Source: Brachynemurus nebulosus
Taxonomy: Eukaryota > Arthropoda > Insecta > Neuroptera > Myrmeleontidae
Assembly: GCA_035578155.1 (NCBI GenBank)
Contig: JAPWDM010000005.1
Coordinates: forward strand, 40,572,108 to 40,636,107
Direction: 5' to 3'
Length of the DNA stretch: 64,000 bases
Position numbers and translations under genes: made by a program. Of this stretch, positions 11,971 through 21,983 are shown in pieces; positions within the stretch are counted from its first letter, which is position 1; every line of letters begins with the position of its first letter. The notes under the pieces are model-generated. The model ran no database searches and was not told where the DNA came from. It was given only the letters and a program-made list of their open reading frames with translations.

Positions 11971-12378
11971 GTGACCCCTCTAGTATAGAAAAATAATTCG
12001 TGACCCCTACCCTCTACTATTTCTAATTTTTATTTTATTTTATGTTATGAATATCGGATCCGTTCATCACTATTGATTATTTTCAGTTAGGTGTCAATTA
12101 AATACGTAACAAAGGATTTTAAACAGGCATATTTTTATATCAACATCGCAGTTGACGATTTTGGTAGCTTCTGAACACGCACGTGACTTGTGTAAGCGAG
12201 ACATAGCGCTGCGTGAAGCATCAGGCGAACAAAGGACGATACTTTTAAATTCTTTGAATTGTGAATTCGCTTTGAATTGTGTTTAAATTTATTGAATTGA
12301 CTTGTTGTTTGTTTAGTAGTTGCTCACTGTCTGTTATTATCTAATAGCCAAAATTCTGTCCATTTGTAATTACTGAAA

Positions 12379-12500
12379 ATGGAAGAGTTTCTGGAAAGAC
12401 ATGCACAACCGTTCAAGTTCCAATGAGAGTAATGAAACAAAAACAAAGAAAAAGCGTCTATATGACGATAATTATTTAAAACTCGGATTTACTGTTATTT
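12379..12500 (+). pseudogene. hAT transposase N-terminal remnant
   Basis: ATG at 12379 gives MEEFLERHAQPFKF and a stop. A different frame then continues SNETKTKKKRLYDDNYLKLGFTVI before TAA. The Lys-rich stretch followed by Y-D-x-x-Y-L-K-x-G-F-T is the usual start of ZBED/FAM200-type hAT transposases, just before the BED-like zinc finger. The finger, DDE domain and dimerisation domain are all missing, so this is the stub left by an internal deletion. Confidence 0.65.
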
Positions 12501-13126
12501 AAAATAAGCCGCAGTTATTTGTTTTGAAATTTTATCAAGGGAAAGTATAAAACCATCACATTAATGTAATCTTTAATTAACCTTTCCTTTATTAAATATT
12601 ATATATTGAACTAGAGTGGTTTTATTGTTAAAATAACTGTGACCCCCTTAAAAAGGTTTCGCGACCCCCAGCGGGTTGCGACCCACAGGTCGAAAAACAC
12701 TGCTTTATAGTATCGTGAATTCTAAAAAGTTGTTAGAACAACTCTTTCAAGCTAACTAAATTTTTTTTTTTTTGCTACTCTTAAGAGAAGGGTTCAGTTT
12801 TTTTATTACATTTTCATACAAAGTACTTTGAAATCGATTTACAAGTAATGGGAAGATAAAGGAAATAACTAAATTTTCTACCGTATAATATTGAGAGAAC
12901 ACTCAGTAGAAACAATTCATTTATTAATAATTTTTTATAAGTGTCATAATCAATTTAATCTATTTTACTTCCAACTAACAACTTTTACAATTACCAAAGA
13001 CTGATAAGATCAATATTATTTACAACTTCTGTTTTTCAACTAAAAATACGCAGATACCATAGCTGTGCCACACAGATGTTAGTTATGTTATAAATATTTA
13101 TTATTGTTTATTAATTTTAAACAATA

Positions 13127-14557
13127 AGGTAATTGTACCAATAGTCGTCATGTTAAGCTAAAAATAAATTTTGGAAGTTCGTATTTGTCCTTAGTTATAA
13201 AAAAACCTATTAAGTAAGATCTTAGCATGTTGCTTGTTAATTAATCTTTGACATAAATTCATTAAAATTCACTAATTATCAAAGCAAGGATAAAATAATT
13301 AATAAAAATTAACGAAAAGTGTATTTGTACCAATAGCCGTCAGTTTCAAATTTGCAATGTACCAATATCCGTTTCCAATTTGTACCAATATTCGTCATCC
13401 TCGCTAAAAACATTATATGACGAGTTGTTAGCAGTAATTAGAAAATAAACCTGATATTACAATTGCTACAAATGAAATTAGGAGTAACTTAAACACATTT
13501 TTCATGTAACCATAATTAACGTGTGTCCTTTTTAAGAAACAATCGTACCATTTTCGACCAGGTATACCAGATTCGAAAGGTGTTGTGTCTCTTTCGAAAT
13601 TTTTAATCAACAACTGTACGCTGTGCAGTCACTGATCCTTGGATACAGGAAATTCAATTTTTCCTAAATTAATTACCCATGTAACAAGTGTTTCGTCCTC
13701 TTTTGACGTTAGAAAGGTTGACGGACCCTTTCTAAAAGCTAAAGGATATTTTCTCTTACATTTATCTGATAATGTCCATCTGGGTATTCCATATCTTTTT
13801 GCTACTGATGCAATTGATTTTCTACTTTCTTAGACTGCGTCGAGGTCTTCTATAGAATATTTCATCTTTTTACCTTAGAAATTTACCTTAAAAATACGAA
13901 TCACCAATAATCGTCAGTAAGCTGCACCAATATCCGTCATCTAATTGATTCGTTATTTTTATTTATACATTTCCGATAATCGTTGACGGTTATTGGTAAC
14001 AAATATTCTAGCATTATTTTGAATAGAACAGATATATTAAACTTACGTTAAATTTAGAAGAAACCATAAAAATATTTATTTTATTAACACTTTACGTTGC
14101 TGCAATTGTCGTCAGCCCTGTCGGAAATAGGAAAAACGTAATTTTCGATGTACCAATACCCGTCACTTTAAAATATTAAATAAATAACGGTTTTACTGCA
14201 AAAATTTATGTTTTGTATGTAAACTTAACCTATACATTTTCTAATAAAATTATAACACTGCTAAAATTTCATAAAAATACGAAGAAAGGGTCTAAATAAA
14301 AAGTCACCTACCTTAGCAAAAACACTAGCGAAATTTTGATGTATTCGTTTTTCAGCAGTTTCGTATTTTGTAAGCAAAATTTAAAATACTTGTCACAGCC
14401 ATTGTACTACGCAAAATATTAGTTTAAATAGAGGGAGTGTCGTATTTTACTATAATGTGAGAAATATCGTATAGGTACAGACAGTATTCTTAATTTTTAA
14501 TAAAAATGCAAGAAATGACGAGTACTGGTACAGCGACGGCTACTGGTACACTTACCT
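13127..14557 (-). mobile_element. pogo-like element, degraded
   Basis: Ends AGGTAATTGTACCAATAG (13127) and the complement of AGGTAAGTGTACCAGTAG (ending 14557) are bordered by TA on both sides (13125-13126, 14558-14559), the pogo/Tc1-mariner target. The word ACCAATAnYCGTCA, with variants, recurs about nine times: 13137, 13329, 13360, 13384, 13903, 13926, 14152 in one direction, and twice in reverse near 14517 and 14536. Between them lies a transposase pseudogene on the minus strand. The outer GGTAAGTGTA matches the end of the intact pogo element at 21984, but the internal word is quite different. Confidence 0.85.
13530..13865 (-). pseudogene. pogo transposase N-terminal region (psq + CENP-B HTH)
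   Basis: Minus-strand reading from ATG at 13863-13865 gives MKYSIEDLDAV, then a stop, then ASVAKRYGIPRWTLSDKC (a psq-type helix-turn-helix), KRKYPLAFRKGPSTFLTS, DETLVTWV, a second stop, then KNFERDTTPFESGIPGRKWY and FLKRTH (a CENP-B-type HTH with the G-x-P-G-x-x-W motif of pogo/jerky proteins). Both stops are in one uninterrupted frame, so it is a recently disabled copy of the DNA-binding half. The catalytic DDE part is absent. The smaller ORFs at 13428-13613 and 13639-13833 are the lower piece and the opposite-strand shadow of this reading. Confidence 0.75.
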
Positions 14558-14610
14558 TAATGATTCTTCAGAAAAATGGATAGGTATACTAAATTTTTTA
14601 TTGATATGTA

Positions 14611-14759
14611 GGGTAAAAGCCCCCTTTGTGGAACGGTATCTAATACTGGAACAGTTTTGACATTTACATATTTATTTCTTTAATTAAGTAAGGAAACTTT
14701 AAATGCGAGGTGAATTTAAATTGAAAAACAATCATTCTCAATCATGGGGGCTTTTACCC
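14611..14759. mobile_element. TA-flanked MITE, 149 bp
   Basis: Ends GGGTAAAAGCCCCC and its exact complement, with TA at 14609-14610 and 14760-14761. No coding capacity. The GGGTAA start resembles the ends of the pogo-type elements at 19491 and 21984, and it lies only 54 bp from the end of the degraded pogo element. Confidence 0.85.
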
Positions 14760-14761
14760 TA

Positions 14762-16398
14762 CTTGATTTTTCTTCTGAACGTCTACTATGGTGACATGTT
14801 CAAGTTTATAAAGCGTAATTTCTTCGTAACACGAACAATATTAGTTTACATGTTATAATTTTATCTCGCGAAAATTGGTGATAAAAAATTCGTGCATAAT
14901 CGCTAGCAGTGTAACCGCACCCTGTTTTATCCTTGCAACGTAAATTGTATCTTTATGACTTGACTCGCTCAGTACAGTTTAATCGACATATTAACATATT
15001 ATAACTAGCCGTATACCCATCCAATGGTATTTACCATCGGCAACATCTCAGGATGTCAGTTAGTGTCAAAGATTCATTAAATAATATTATTGATTTTAAT
15101 AGCCATAGTAACATATTTTTATATTATATCTTTAACTTCAGAAATGACGAATTTCCATACAAATTTTTATCCCGTATTTAATCCACTTAGGGAACAAATT
15201 TTCAAAAATCCTTTCTTACAGTTCACTTACGTTACAGAGGAAACTCCAATGCAAAATTTCATTCTTATAAACCCAACGGTTTAGGCTGTACGTTGTTTGT
15301 CTGTCTGTCAGTCAGTCAGTCAGTGTTAGAGATTTATTAAGTAGATTTAAAAAAAAATATAAGTTTGTTTTGTGGCTCGAAAATAATAAGGGTTATACTT
15401 AAAGCTTTTGGTTATAGTAATTGGGTACCTCTGTCGCTACTTATAATTCTTATTTGAACAATTTTTTAATTAGTTTATCGGTTTGGCCGTAATAAAAATA
15501 GCATCTCTCAAAAAACTCACTTGAAATTTTTCAATATCACAGTTCAACAAAAAATATTTCTCTGATCACGGGAGCATTCTTAGTTTGTACACAAAAATTA
15601 AATTGTACAGTTCCAACTTTTTTAACAAAATTGTAGGTATAGTAGGTAAGTTATATTGAAGTTCCCGTAAGTCTTTATACATATTATCGTGTATGTACAT
15701 ATAACTTACTTACACATATCTGTCATAAAATTACCTATTAACGATGATTGACATAACATTTAATATTTTAATTATAATAATTTTATAACTTGTAATAAAA
15801 TAAAAGTGTCATACCTACACAGTCTTCTACATGGCAACTATTAATAATTATGATATTGGTGTGTTGTTTTTTTCGTTTATGTCAACATATTTATTAACGC
15901 TACTGTACCTTAATAACATACTTGAAGATTCTGTGATGGAATTTTTATTTGTTGTTATTTAATAAGAAGCTGTAATTTAATTAAAATGATGGTGAGTTGC
16001 AAATTTCATGTCCTAGTGCCCCACAAAATCGTTTTAGGGCGAGCATCTGGTAATATAGTTTGAAAGTACGTGTATAAGGGTGCCCATTTTATCTACTGGT
16101 AGAAACAAGCTTCTATTTTATCTTTCTTTCTAAGTTACTACTTTCTGCTTTTCTGTTCATTACGTTACAATATTTTCTCGAATGTTTAGGCTATTATTTC
16201 CGATTTGATTTATAGTCTTGTGATTTGTTTTTTAAGCACAGAGACACACCAATAGATAGCCCTTCTATCTTATTTTTAGTCGAATTTTCTCCGAAAAATT
16301 AGACTTATACAGTCTATACGATAAGAGCTGCGAGAGGCGAGAGTAGGGGCGCTATCCGTTTTCGGACCCGTAGAACACGAATATGTAGAAAAAAAATG

Positions 16399-16402
<4 letters not shown>
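14762..16402. other. Unassigned stretch with short CAGT/CTGT repeats
   Basis: No gene recognised. At about 15297-15325 there is a run of TCTGTCTG then CAGTCAGTCAGTCAGTG. The 64-codon ORF 15090-15284 has no recognisable motif. Confidence 0.4.

Positions 16403-16442
<40 letters not shown>
16403..16442. repeat. (TA)n microsatellite
   Basis: About 20 TA units immediately upstream of the GC-richer satellite block. Confidence 0.95.
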
Positions 16443-16444
<2 letters not shown>

Positions 16445-16464
16445 CCGCCACCTTTTAATTTGTG

Positions 16465-17345
16465 TAGGGCCCCCCTATGGAAGTTAAGAGATGAAATTTA
16501 GTAAATGGGGCTCATTTTCGAGGCACCTCATACTATCAAAGTGGGGTCAAATTTTGGGCAAATTTTTTTTCTGACCCGACCTTTAAGGGGGTGGTGGGGG
16601 GCGGAAAATCAATAAAACTTTTCCAAACCGGTTTGAAATAATGTTTCGGTCAATTATCTACAACATATCCAAAATTCAGCTTCCTAGGATGATTTGGTGG
16701 TAGTAGAGGGGGGAAAAACGATTTTCGCTGGATCTAACAGCCCCCCAGCCCCCCAGAATTAACGTAGAGGGTTGAAATTTGGTGTGTTGATAAAGTTCGT
16801 ACCTAGGTTGTGCTTTTAGGAGGTTTTAATATTTTACCCCCACCCCCCTCATTTTTAAGCTACAATTTCATGCATTTTGGACGTTTTCGAAGTTTGTACC
16901 ACTCGCACAGGTCACCCAAATAAACCTAGAGGGCTGAAATTTTGTATTCGGATTGAGTTAGTATCAAGGGGGTGCCTTTTGGGAGTCTCGACTTTCAAAC
17001 CCTACCGCCACCATTTTTATACCCAAAAGAACATGATTTTTCTTGTTTTTTAACAGTTTCGTTCGGGTCAAAATCTCCCCAAATAAACCTAGAGGGCTGA
17101 AATTTTGTGTACAGGTTAAGCTAATAGCCAGACACTGTTGTTTGGGGGTTTCAACTTTTAACCCTTACCCCCACGATTTTTACGCCAATATTTCCTTAAT
17201 ATTTTTGCTTGTTTTCTAACACGTCTAGAGACTCTCTAAGGAAACCTAGAGGGCTGAAATTTTGTACGTGTATTCAGTTAGTATCCAGCTAGTACCTTTT
17301 AGGGAGTCCACATTACTTTTCCCCCCACTTCTTCCATTTTTACAT
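16465..17345 (+). repeat. Tandem satellite, unit about 160 bp
   Basis: The phrase AGAGGGCTGAAATTTTG (first copy AGAGGGTTGAAATTTGG) occurs at 16766, 16928, 17091 and 17248, spacings 162, 163 and 157 bp. A weaker, earlier unit seems to occupy 16600-16760. Each unit then has TTAGTATCCA or similar, a TTTTGGGAGTCTCGACTTT-like block, a run of C with CCACCATTTTTA, and a T-rich end. The block is clearly GC-richer than its surroundings, with long C and G runs. No reading frame stays open across it. Confidence 0.88.
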
Positions 17346-18118
17346 CGGAATTGAATGCTATTGTTAAATGTGTTTTAAATGCATTACTTTTATTCTAAAT
17401 ACAAGTAGGCGAATAGTAATTTTAAAAAATTTTAAAAAAAGTGAATACAATTTTTTAACAAATGAAATACATACATATTAAGTAATTTGAAAATGTTTTT
17501 AAAGTCACTGTTTATTTATAAATTAGGAATTTTGGATTTTTATTATTTATAAAATAGAAATTTTGGATTTTTTTGGAAAGAAAAAATATCTTCATAAAAG
17601 CCTTCCAGTTTACTATTTAAATTCCTTTTTTAATATTTAAAAATAAAACACAAAGGCAATTGGCGGATAAGCATGGATAGAAATGCCCTCGTACGAATTG
17701 TGTTGGCTTTTTCCCTGTTAACTGCTATCGGCACAAAATTGAAATTTACTGAGATTCAGCCCTTAAAAACTTAAACCTTTTTTTAAAGCCCCGATCAACC
17801 GGACACTCATCATCAGTTTTGAAACCACCAAAATTACAAATCGCTTGTGGACTTTCAATTATATTTCGCTTGTAGACACTCAATACCGAAGATGAAAGGA
17901 AAAATTCGACTTCCGTGATGGGGCTCCGCTGCTCACGGCGTTTTTTTGTATTTACTTGGAAATTGCAGTTGCTTATTGTTGATAAAACTAATCTTAGCCT
18001 CCTACAAAGATAGCTACTTGCAAGTCAAAAACCGGGCAGTTTGTAAGACACTAGGAGGGAGTGCTGCTATAGAACTACGGATGTGCTTGTAATTGGAGTA
18101 GGAGCAGTAAAAAAGGAG
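17346..18118. other. Unassigned AT-rich stretch
   Basis: Nothing recognised except a short direct repeat, AATTTTGGATTTTTATTA / AATTTTGGATTTTTTTGG, near 17528-17570. Confidence 0.4.
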
Positions 18119-18206
18119 GGAATATAACTTATGAGAGTTTTGAAATATAACTTACGAGGGGCTTATAACTTATGCGGGTATAACTAACTTATGAGGGATT
18201 CTACTG
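18119..18206 (-). mobile_element. Solitary end of a Tigger-like element
   Basis: The sequence ends ...GGGATTCTACTG followed by TA (18207-18208). Read on the minus strand this starts CAGTAGAATCCCTCATAAG, the typical Tigger/pogo terminus, and compares with CAGTAGAATCGCAG at 21850. Inside it, four variants of ATAACTTATGAGG occur (18124, 18146, 18166, 18185). No matching left end was found, so the element is truncated or its other end has decayed. Confidence 0.6.
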
Positions 18207-18374
18207 TAATTATAACATAGAATGCCATGAATAACTGCTATAAATTTTTATAAGAATTAACTACAAATTTTTATAGCAATAATTTATTAACGACTATACA
18301 TATAAATAAACATCCTAATTAAGTGTTGGCAATTTCCATAAATATATTTGTTATTATTTTATTTAAAAAAAATT

Positions 18375-18861
18375 ACGGAATAGTATATTGTGCAATAAGG
18401 GCGAGAAATTGTCGATTGACAACGAGAGCGAAGCTGAGGGCACGATCGTAGTGAGTGCGCTCATTCGCTCGAGTGGCCAATCGACAATCCCGCACGAGTT
18501 GCACATACTATTTTTTATTACGAATTTCACATACTTTTTTCTACTATTATTACTATTTTTTTATTTCTTTTTAAAATAATATTTTTGAGTGTTTGTCTTT
18601 TTTTCTGAATTAAACATTGTTTAAATTACTTTGTTGGTGGTTTCTATAGAAATAATTATGAAATATTTATTAAATGAAAAATCATGAGGCGGCTTTGCAT
18701 GTTTTGATTAAATTTTGCATATTTTATTGTCAATTAAACAAGTAAACTTTCCGCACGCAGAAAAGTATGTGGGCAGAGTACAGTGGGCAGGCAGCTATTT
18801 TTCGTACAAAAATGTGTGCGCCAAGCTAGTACTTCTCCCGCATGAGTAATAAAAAATAATT
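18375..18861 (+). repeat. 490-bp repeat family R, copy 2
   Basis: Starts AATAGTATATTGTGCAATAA and ends CTTCTCCCGCATGAGTAATA, collinear with copy 1, including the palindromic first 140 bp. The arm words are slightly diverged (GAGAAATTGTCGATTG against CAATCGACAATCCCGC). The ORF 18388-18579 reads through the palindrome and is not a gene. The copy is 100 bp upstream of copy 3 in the same orientation. Confidence 0.85.
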
Positions 18862-18961
18862 TGTCAACCTATGACAATAGAGAATAATGAAAATGATGAA
18901 ACATTTAAGATAAGTTGCAAATTGATTCCCGTAAAATGAAAATAAAAATATGAAAACACAC

Positions 18962-19412
18962 AAAATAGTATATTGTGCAATAATCACGGGAAATTGTCGA
19001 TTGCCCACGAAAGCGAAGTTGAACGCACGAATGTAGTGAGTGCGCTCATTCGCTTGAGTGGACAATCGACAGTCCCGCACGAGTTGTACATAGTATTTTT
19101 TATTACGAATTTCACATACTTTTTTCTATTATTATTACTATTTTTGACATTTTTATTACTTTTAAAATAATATTTTTGAGTGTTAGTCTTTTTTTTCTGA
19201 ATTAAATATTATATAAATTATTTTGTTGGTGGTTTCTATAGAAATAATTATGAAATATTTATTAAATGAAAAATTTAGAGGCGGCTTTGCGTGTTTTAAT
19301 TAAATTTTTCGTGTTTTATTGTCAGTTTGCGTACAGTGGGCAAGCAGCTATTTTGCGTACAGAGATGTGTGCGCCAAGTTAGTACTTCTCCCGCAGTAGT
19401 AATAAAAAAATA
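18962..19412 (+). repeat. 490-bp repeat family R, copy 3
   Basis: Starts AATAGTATATTGTGCAATAA and ends CTTCTCCCGCAGTAGTAATA. About 50 bp present in copies 1 and 2 (the segment around CTCACGCAAAAAAGTATG) is missing before GCGTACAGTGGGCAAGCAGC. Its right end runs directly into the TTAA of the piggyBac-like MITE. ORFs 18826-19080 (minus) and 18973-19170 (plus) are readings of the palindrome. Confidence 0.85.
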
Positions 19413-19490
19413 TTAACCGTTTGCACTCGAACCATTTCTTAGTATGGGTACTCAGCTACTCGACAGTAGTTTTAATAAAAAATTGTAATA

Positions 19491-20442
19491 GGGTAAGTAC
19501 GGGAGAGATGCCGCGTCGGGAGTGATGCCGCAGTAGCCATAGTTCGTCGGTTGATTGACAGATAGCGCTATTGATGGATTATATGTTTAAAATAAGTTAC
19601 TTATTTAAGCTGGATATGGTAATATTTATGATTAGTCCATCAGTTTAGTAATTATCCAACTTTTTATTATTGAAAAGTACGTTTTTTAACATAATATTTT
19701 ATCAGCCATTTAATTCATTAGAATTTAAGAATGTATACTTCATTGTTTTAATGAAAATGAGTTTTGTTATTAATTTAGGTATATTTTAAAAGTACTGTAT
19801 AAAATTTTAGGTTGAAATTCCGCACTATGCTTGCTATAGCAACATGCGGCATCTATCCCAACAAAAAGGAGAGACGCCGTATTTAAAGTTGGTATAGATG
19901 CCGCATTATATTACATGTTAAAAACATAGACCTATATACCTTAATTATGCAATTTTTTTTTGGACTGTAAATTATGCCACGTAAATATAAAAGATCCATT
20001 AATGGATCAGGAAGAGCCCTCATATTAGTGAAGATAACGAAAATAATGATGACTGCCTGTGTATTGAATGTTTTGAAAGGTACTCAGAAACAAATAAAAA
20101 TTTGACTGGTTAAGATGCATTAAGTGCCAAAAATGGTTACATATGGCATGCATCATGTATGGAGATGTGTGTAAAATGCAAAATTTTTAATATGAACTAT
20201 GCCGCGTCTCACCGTCTTTGATGCGGCATCTCTCCCATAGGTGTGGGAGAGACGCCGCTTTGCAGGCTCTACAAAAATGTTAATTATGAATCCTTTATGA
20301 CTCAAAATTTACAATTATTTATAAATAATTGTAAAGAACAATGTTTAGATTTATTGTGTACCAAATTTCAAATCAATTAAATGCTTACTTTAAGAATTAT
20401 CAAGTGTTTTCAAAATGTGCGGCATCTCTCCCGCATTCACCC
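19491..20442 (+). mobile_element. pogo-like element, internally deleted, nested
   Basis: Ends GGGTAAGTACGGGAGAGATG and the complement of GGGTGAATGCGGGAGAGATG, flanked by TA (19489-19490, 20443-20444). The word GCGGCATCTCTCCC, with small variants and in both directions, recurs roughly ten times, near both ends and in the middle (about 19506, 19523, 19844, 19871, 19897, 20201, 20220, 20245, 20417). It carries a deletion-derived transposase remnant. It inserted into the piggyBac-like MITE, so it is the younger of the two. Confidence 0.87.
19974..20192 (+). pseudogene. pogo transposase remnant: start plus PHD-like finger
   Basis: ATG at 19974 gives MPRKYKRSINGSGRA, the usual opening of pogo transposases. 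After a frame change, the sequence from about 20030 reads acidic residues, then CIECFERYSE, and after one more 1-nt frameshift RCIKCQKWLHMACI, then a stop. The C-x2-C ... C-x2-C ... W-x-H-x2-C layout matches the first part of a C4HC3 PHD-like finger and parallels the C-terminus of the intact pogo transposase at 22233-23996. So the deletion joined the first codons to the last domain, removing HTH and DDE parts. Confidence 0.6.
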
Positions 20443-20658
20443 TACATCAAAGCTAAGTTTTTTAAACAAAAGTAGTTTACTTACATATTTTATTTTTATT
20501 TGCATATTACAAACATTATATTTTAATATTAAATTTTATAATTTTCCTTAGTGTGATATTTGAAGTAAAGAATAGGATGGCACCTGAGAGGCGCCTTTCG
20601 AGTGCAAAAGGTATTTATTGTGTCGCCGTGGCGGCGCCTGTCGAGTGCAAAGGGTTAA

Positions 20659-21430
20659 TAAATGATAGAACAACCTTTTGAAATGTTACTAAAATATAAA
20701 GACTTTATTGGCAATAGTAATAAAATGCTTTGCAAACTGCTGAAAATTCTATAATATTAATTAAATTAATTAGTTTTTATAATTGTTTATACTATACTTT
20801 CAATTTCAATATAAATAAAAAATTACAACTATTTCTAAGCTGATTTACTTCCGGCTCTGTTACTTATTTACCGCACTATTATTTTGCTTCTTGCACTGCT
20901 ATTTTTTGATTACCATTGATAGAAGCAAACATTAGGGAAATGTAACTCACTAGCATTGTTAACAGCATCGATAAATAGATAAAAATACACAATCCTGCAA
21001 AAAATTGATATTGGAATACATTCTTCCAACAAGAAATTTTTTCGTAATTTAAAATTAATCAACATATTTATTTATATAACACTTATTTACATACCAACAT
21101 ATATTATGCGATAAATGAATATGGCAGTTTTACTTGCTTGCTATAGTATTTTGAAGAACATACAATAAATATGTAAGTATGCACCAATGAGCCATTGAAT
21201 GCGATTTAAAAAAAGAAATGAGGCCATCACCTGTTTGTGTGATGTCAGTGATAAAACAACTCATCTGCATGTGGCCCGTTATCTCTAACTGCGCTTTACA
21301 AAGAGATGTAACCACAAATCACATATATGTACATAGGTATGTATACAAAACGTATACTGACGTGCTCCATCAAAAAGGTGATATTTGAAAAAAATACTTT
21401 TTTGCTAATTTTGGCACTGTTAACTGTATA
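20659..21430. other. Unassigned AT-rich stretch
   Basis: Nothing recognised. The 61-codon minus-strand ORF at 21130-21315 shows no motif. Confidence 0.4.
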
Positions 21431-21431
21431 G

Positions 21432-21520
21432 AGCTAGGGTCGGCAACCCGCGGCCCGCGGGCCGCATGTGGCCCGTTCCAAGTTTTTCTGCGGCCCACCA
21501 AATAACATAATTTTTCGAAC
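21432..21520. mobile_element. hAT element end, truncated
   Basis: TAGGGTCGGCAACCCGCGG followed by GCGGGCCGCATGTGGCCCG is the recognisable terminus of a hAT family whose ends read like GGTGGCCAACC. No matching right end or 8-bp duplication could be found before the next repeat, so only one end survives. Confidence 0.55.
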
Positions 21521-21609
21521 AATTTGTTCCGATTGTGCACAGTTGCGCATACTCTGTACTTTTTTTGTTTTCCGATGTTATTAGAACAAGTAAATAAAAT
21601 TGTTATTAA

Positions 21610-21800
21610 AAATTTTCATCGTTTCCCCTGTCGTAACATCCTGCATAATATAGCGAATTGCCGTTTACAAAAATTAGTTTTTCTCGGAAACTAGTTGACA
21701 TAGAATTGTTCAAAAACCTTTTTTATATGATTTTTTTCTCCTCTTTCCAACAGTGTAAGAAGTTTCCAAAAAAACAATTTCCAAATGTCCAAGAAAAAAC
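21610..21800 (-). repeat. Dispersed repeat family D, copy 4 (inverted)
   Basis: Minus-strand equivalent of the right half of copy 3: CCCCTGTCGTAACATCCTGC, TTCGCTATA-like junction, TTAGTTTTTCTCGGAAACTA and TTTTTCTCCTCTTTCCA in reverse order. The 93-codon ORF at 21658-21939 spans this repeat and the left end of the Tigger-like relic and is not a gene. Confidence 0.65.
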
Positions 21801-21983
21801 CAACAATTTATATGTATATTTATATGGAATACGGATCTATTTTCTGTATACAGTAGAATCGCAGTTAATCGAACCCCGACTAACTGAGTTCCGGGTTAAG
21901 GAGGAAGGTCAGTTAAAAGAAATAAAATCATCATCCTAAACGAGTAACTAGAAGTAACTGACGACGTAATTGTAGACGTACTA

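Larger units (their letters stand above)
11429..12702 (+). mobile_element. hAT element relic with 8-bp TSD
   Basis: Ends CAGTATTTTTCAACC and its imperfect complement GTCGAAAAACACTG lie inside a perfect 8-bp duplication CTTTATAG (11421-11428 and 12703-12710). Inside the left end CGCGACCCCC and inside the right end GCGACCCCCAGCGGG form subterminal repeats typical of hAT elements. It holds a truncated transposase start (12379-12500) and an inserted 490-bp repeat (11471-11970). Internally deleted and non-autonomous. Confidence 0.88.
19417..20654. mobile_element. piggyBac-like MITE with TTAA sites, interrupted
   Basis: TTAA at 19413-19416 and 20655-20658 flank ends CCGTTTGCACTCGA and the complement of CCCTTTGCACTCGA. 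TTAA duplication with CCYTTTGC-type ends is the piggyBac signature. The inner blocks TAGTATGGGTACTCAGC and GGCGCCGCCACGGCG (as complement) recur in a second copy at 28225-28834. The host element is about 286 bp once the nested pogo-type element (19491-20442) is removed. No transposase of its own. Confidence 0.85.

Noticed and set aside
11493..19170. Similar ORFs in the 490-bp repeats (11493, 11503, 18388, 18973)
   Set aside because: They resemble each other only because they read the same palindromic repeat; no protein motif and no conserved start.
21658..21939. 93-codon plus-strand ORF
   Set aside because: Crosses from a dispersed repeat into the end of the Tigger-like relic.
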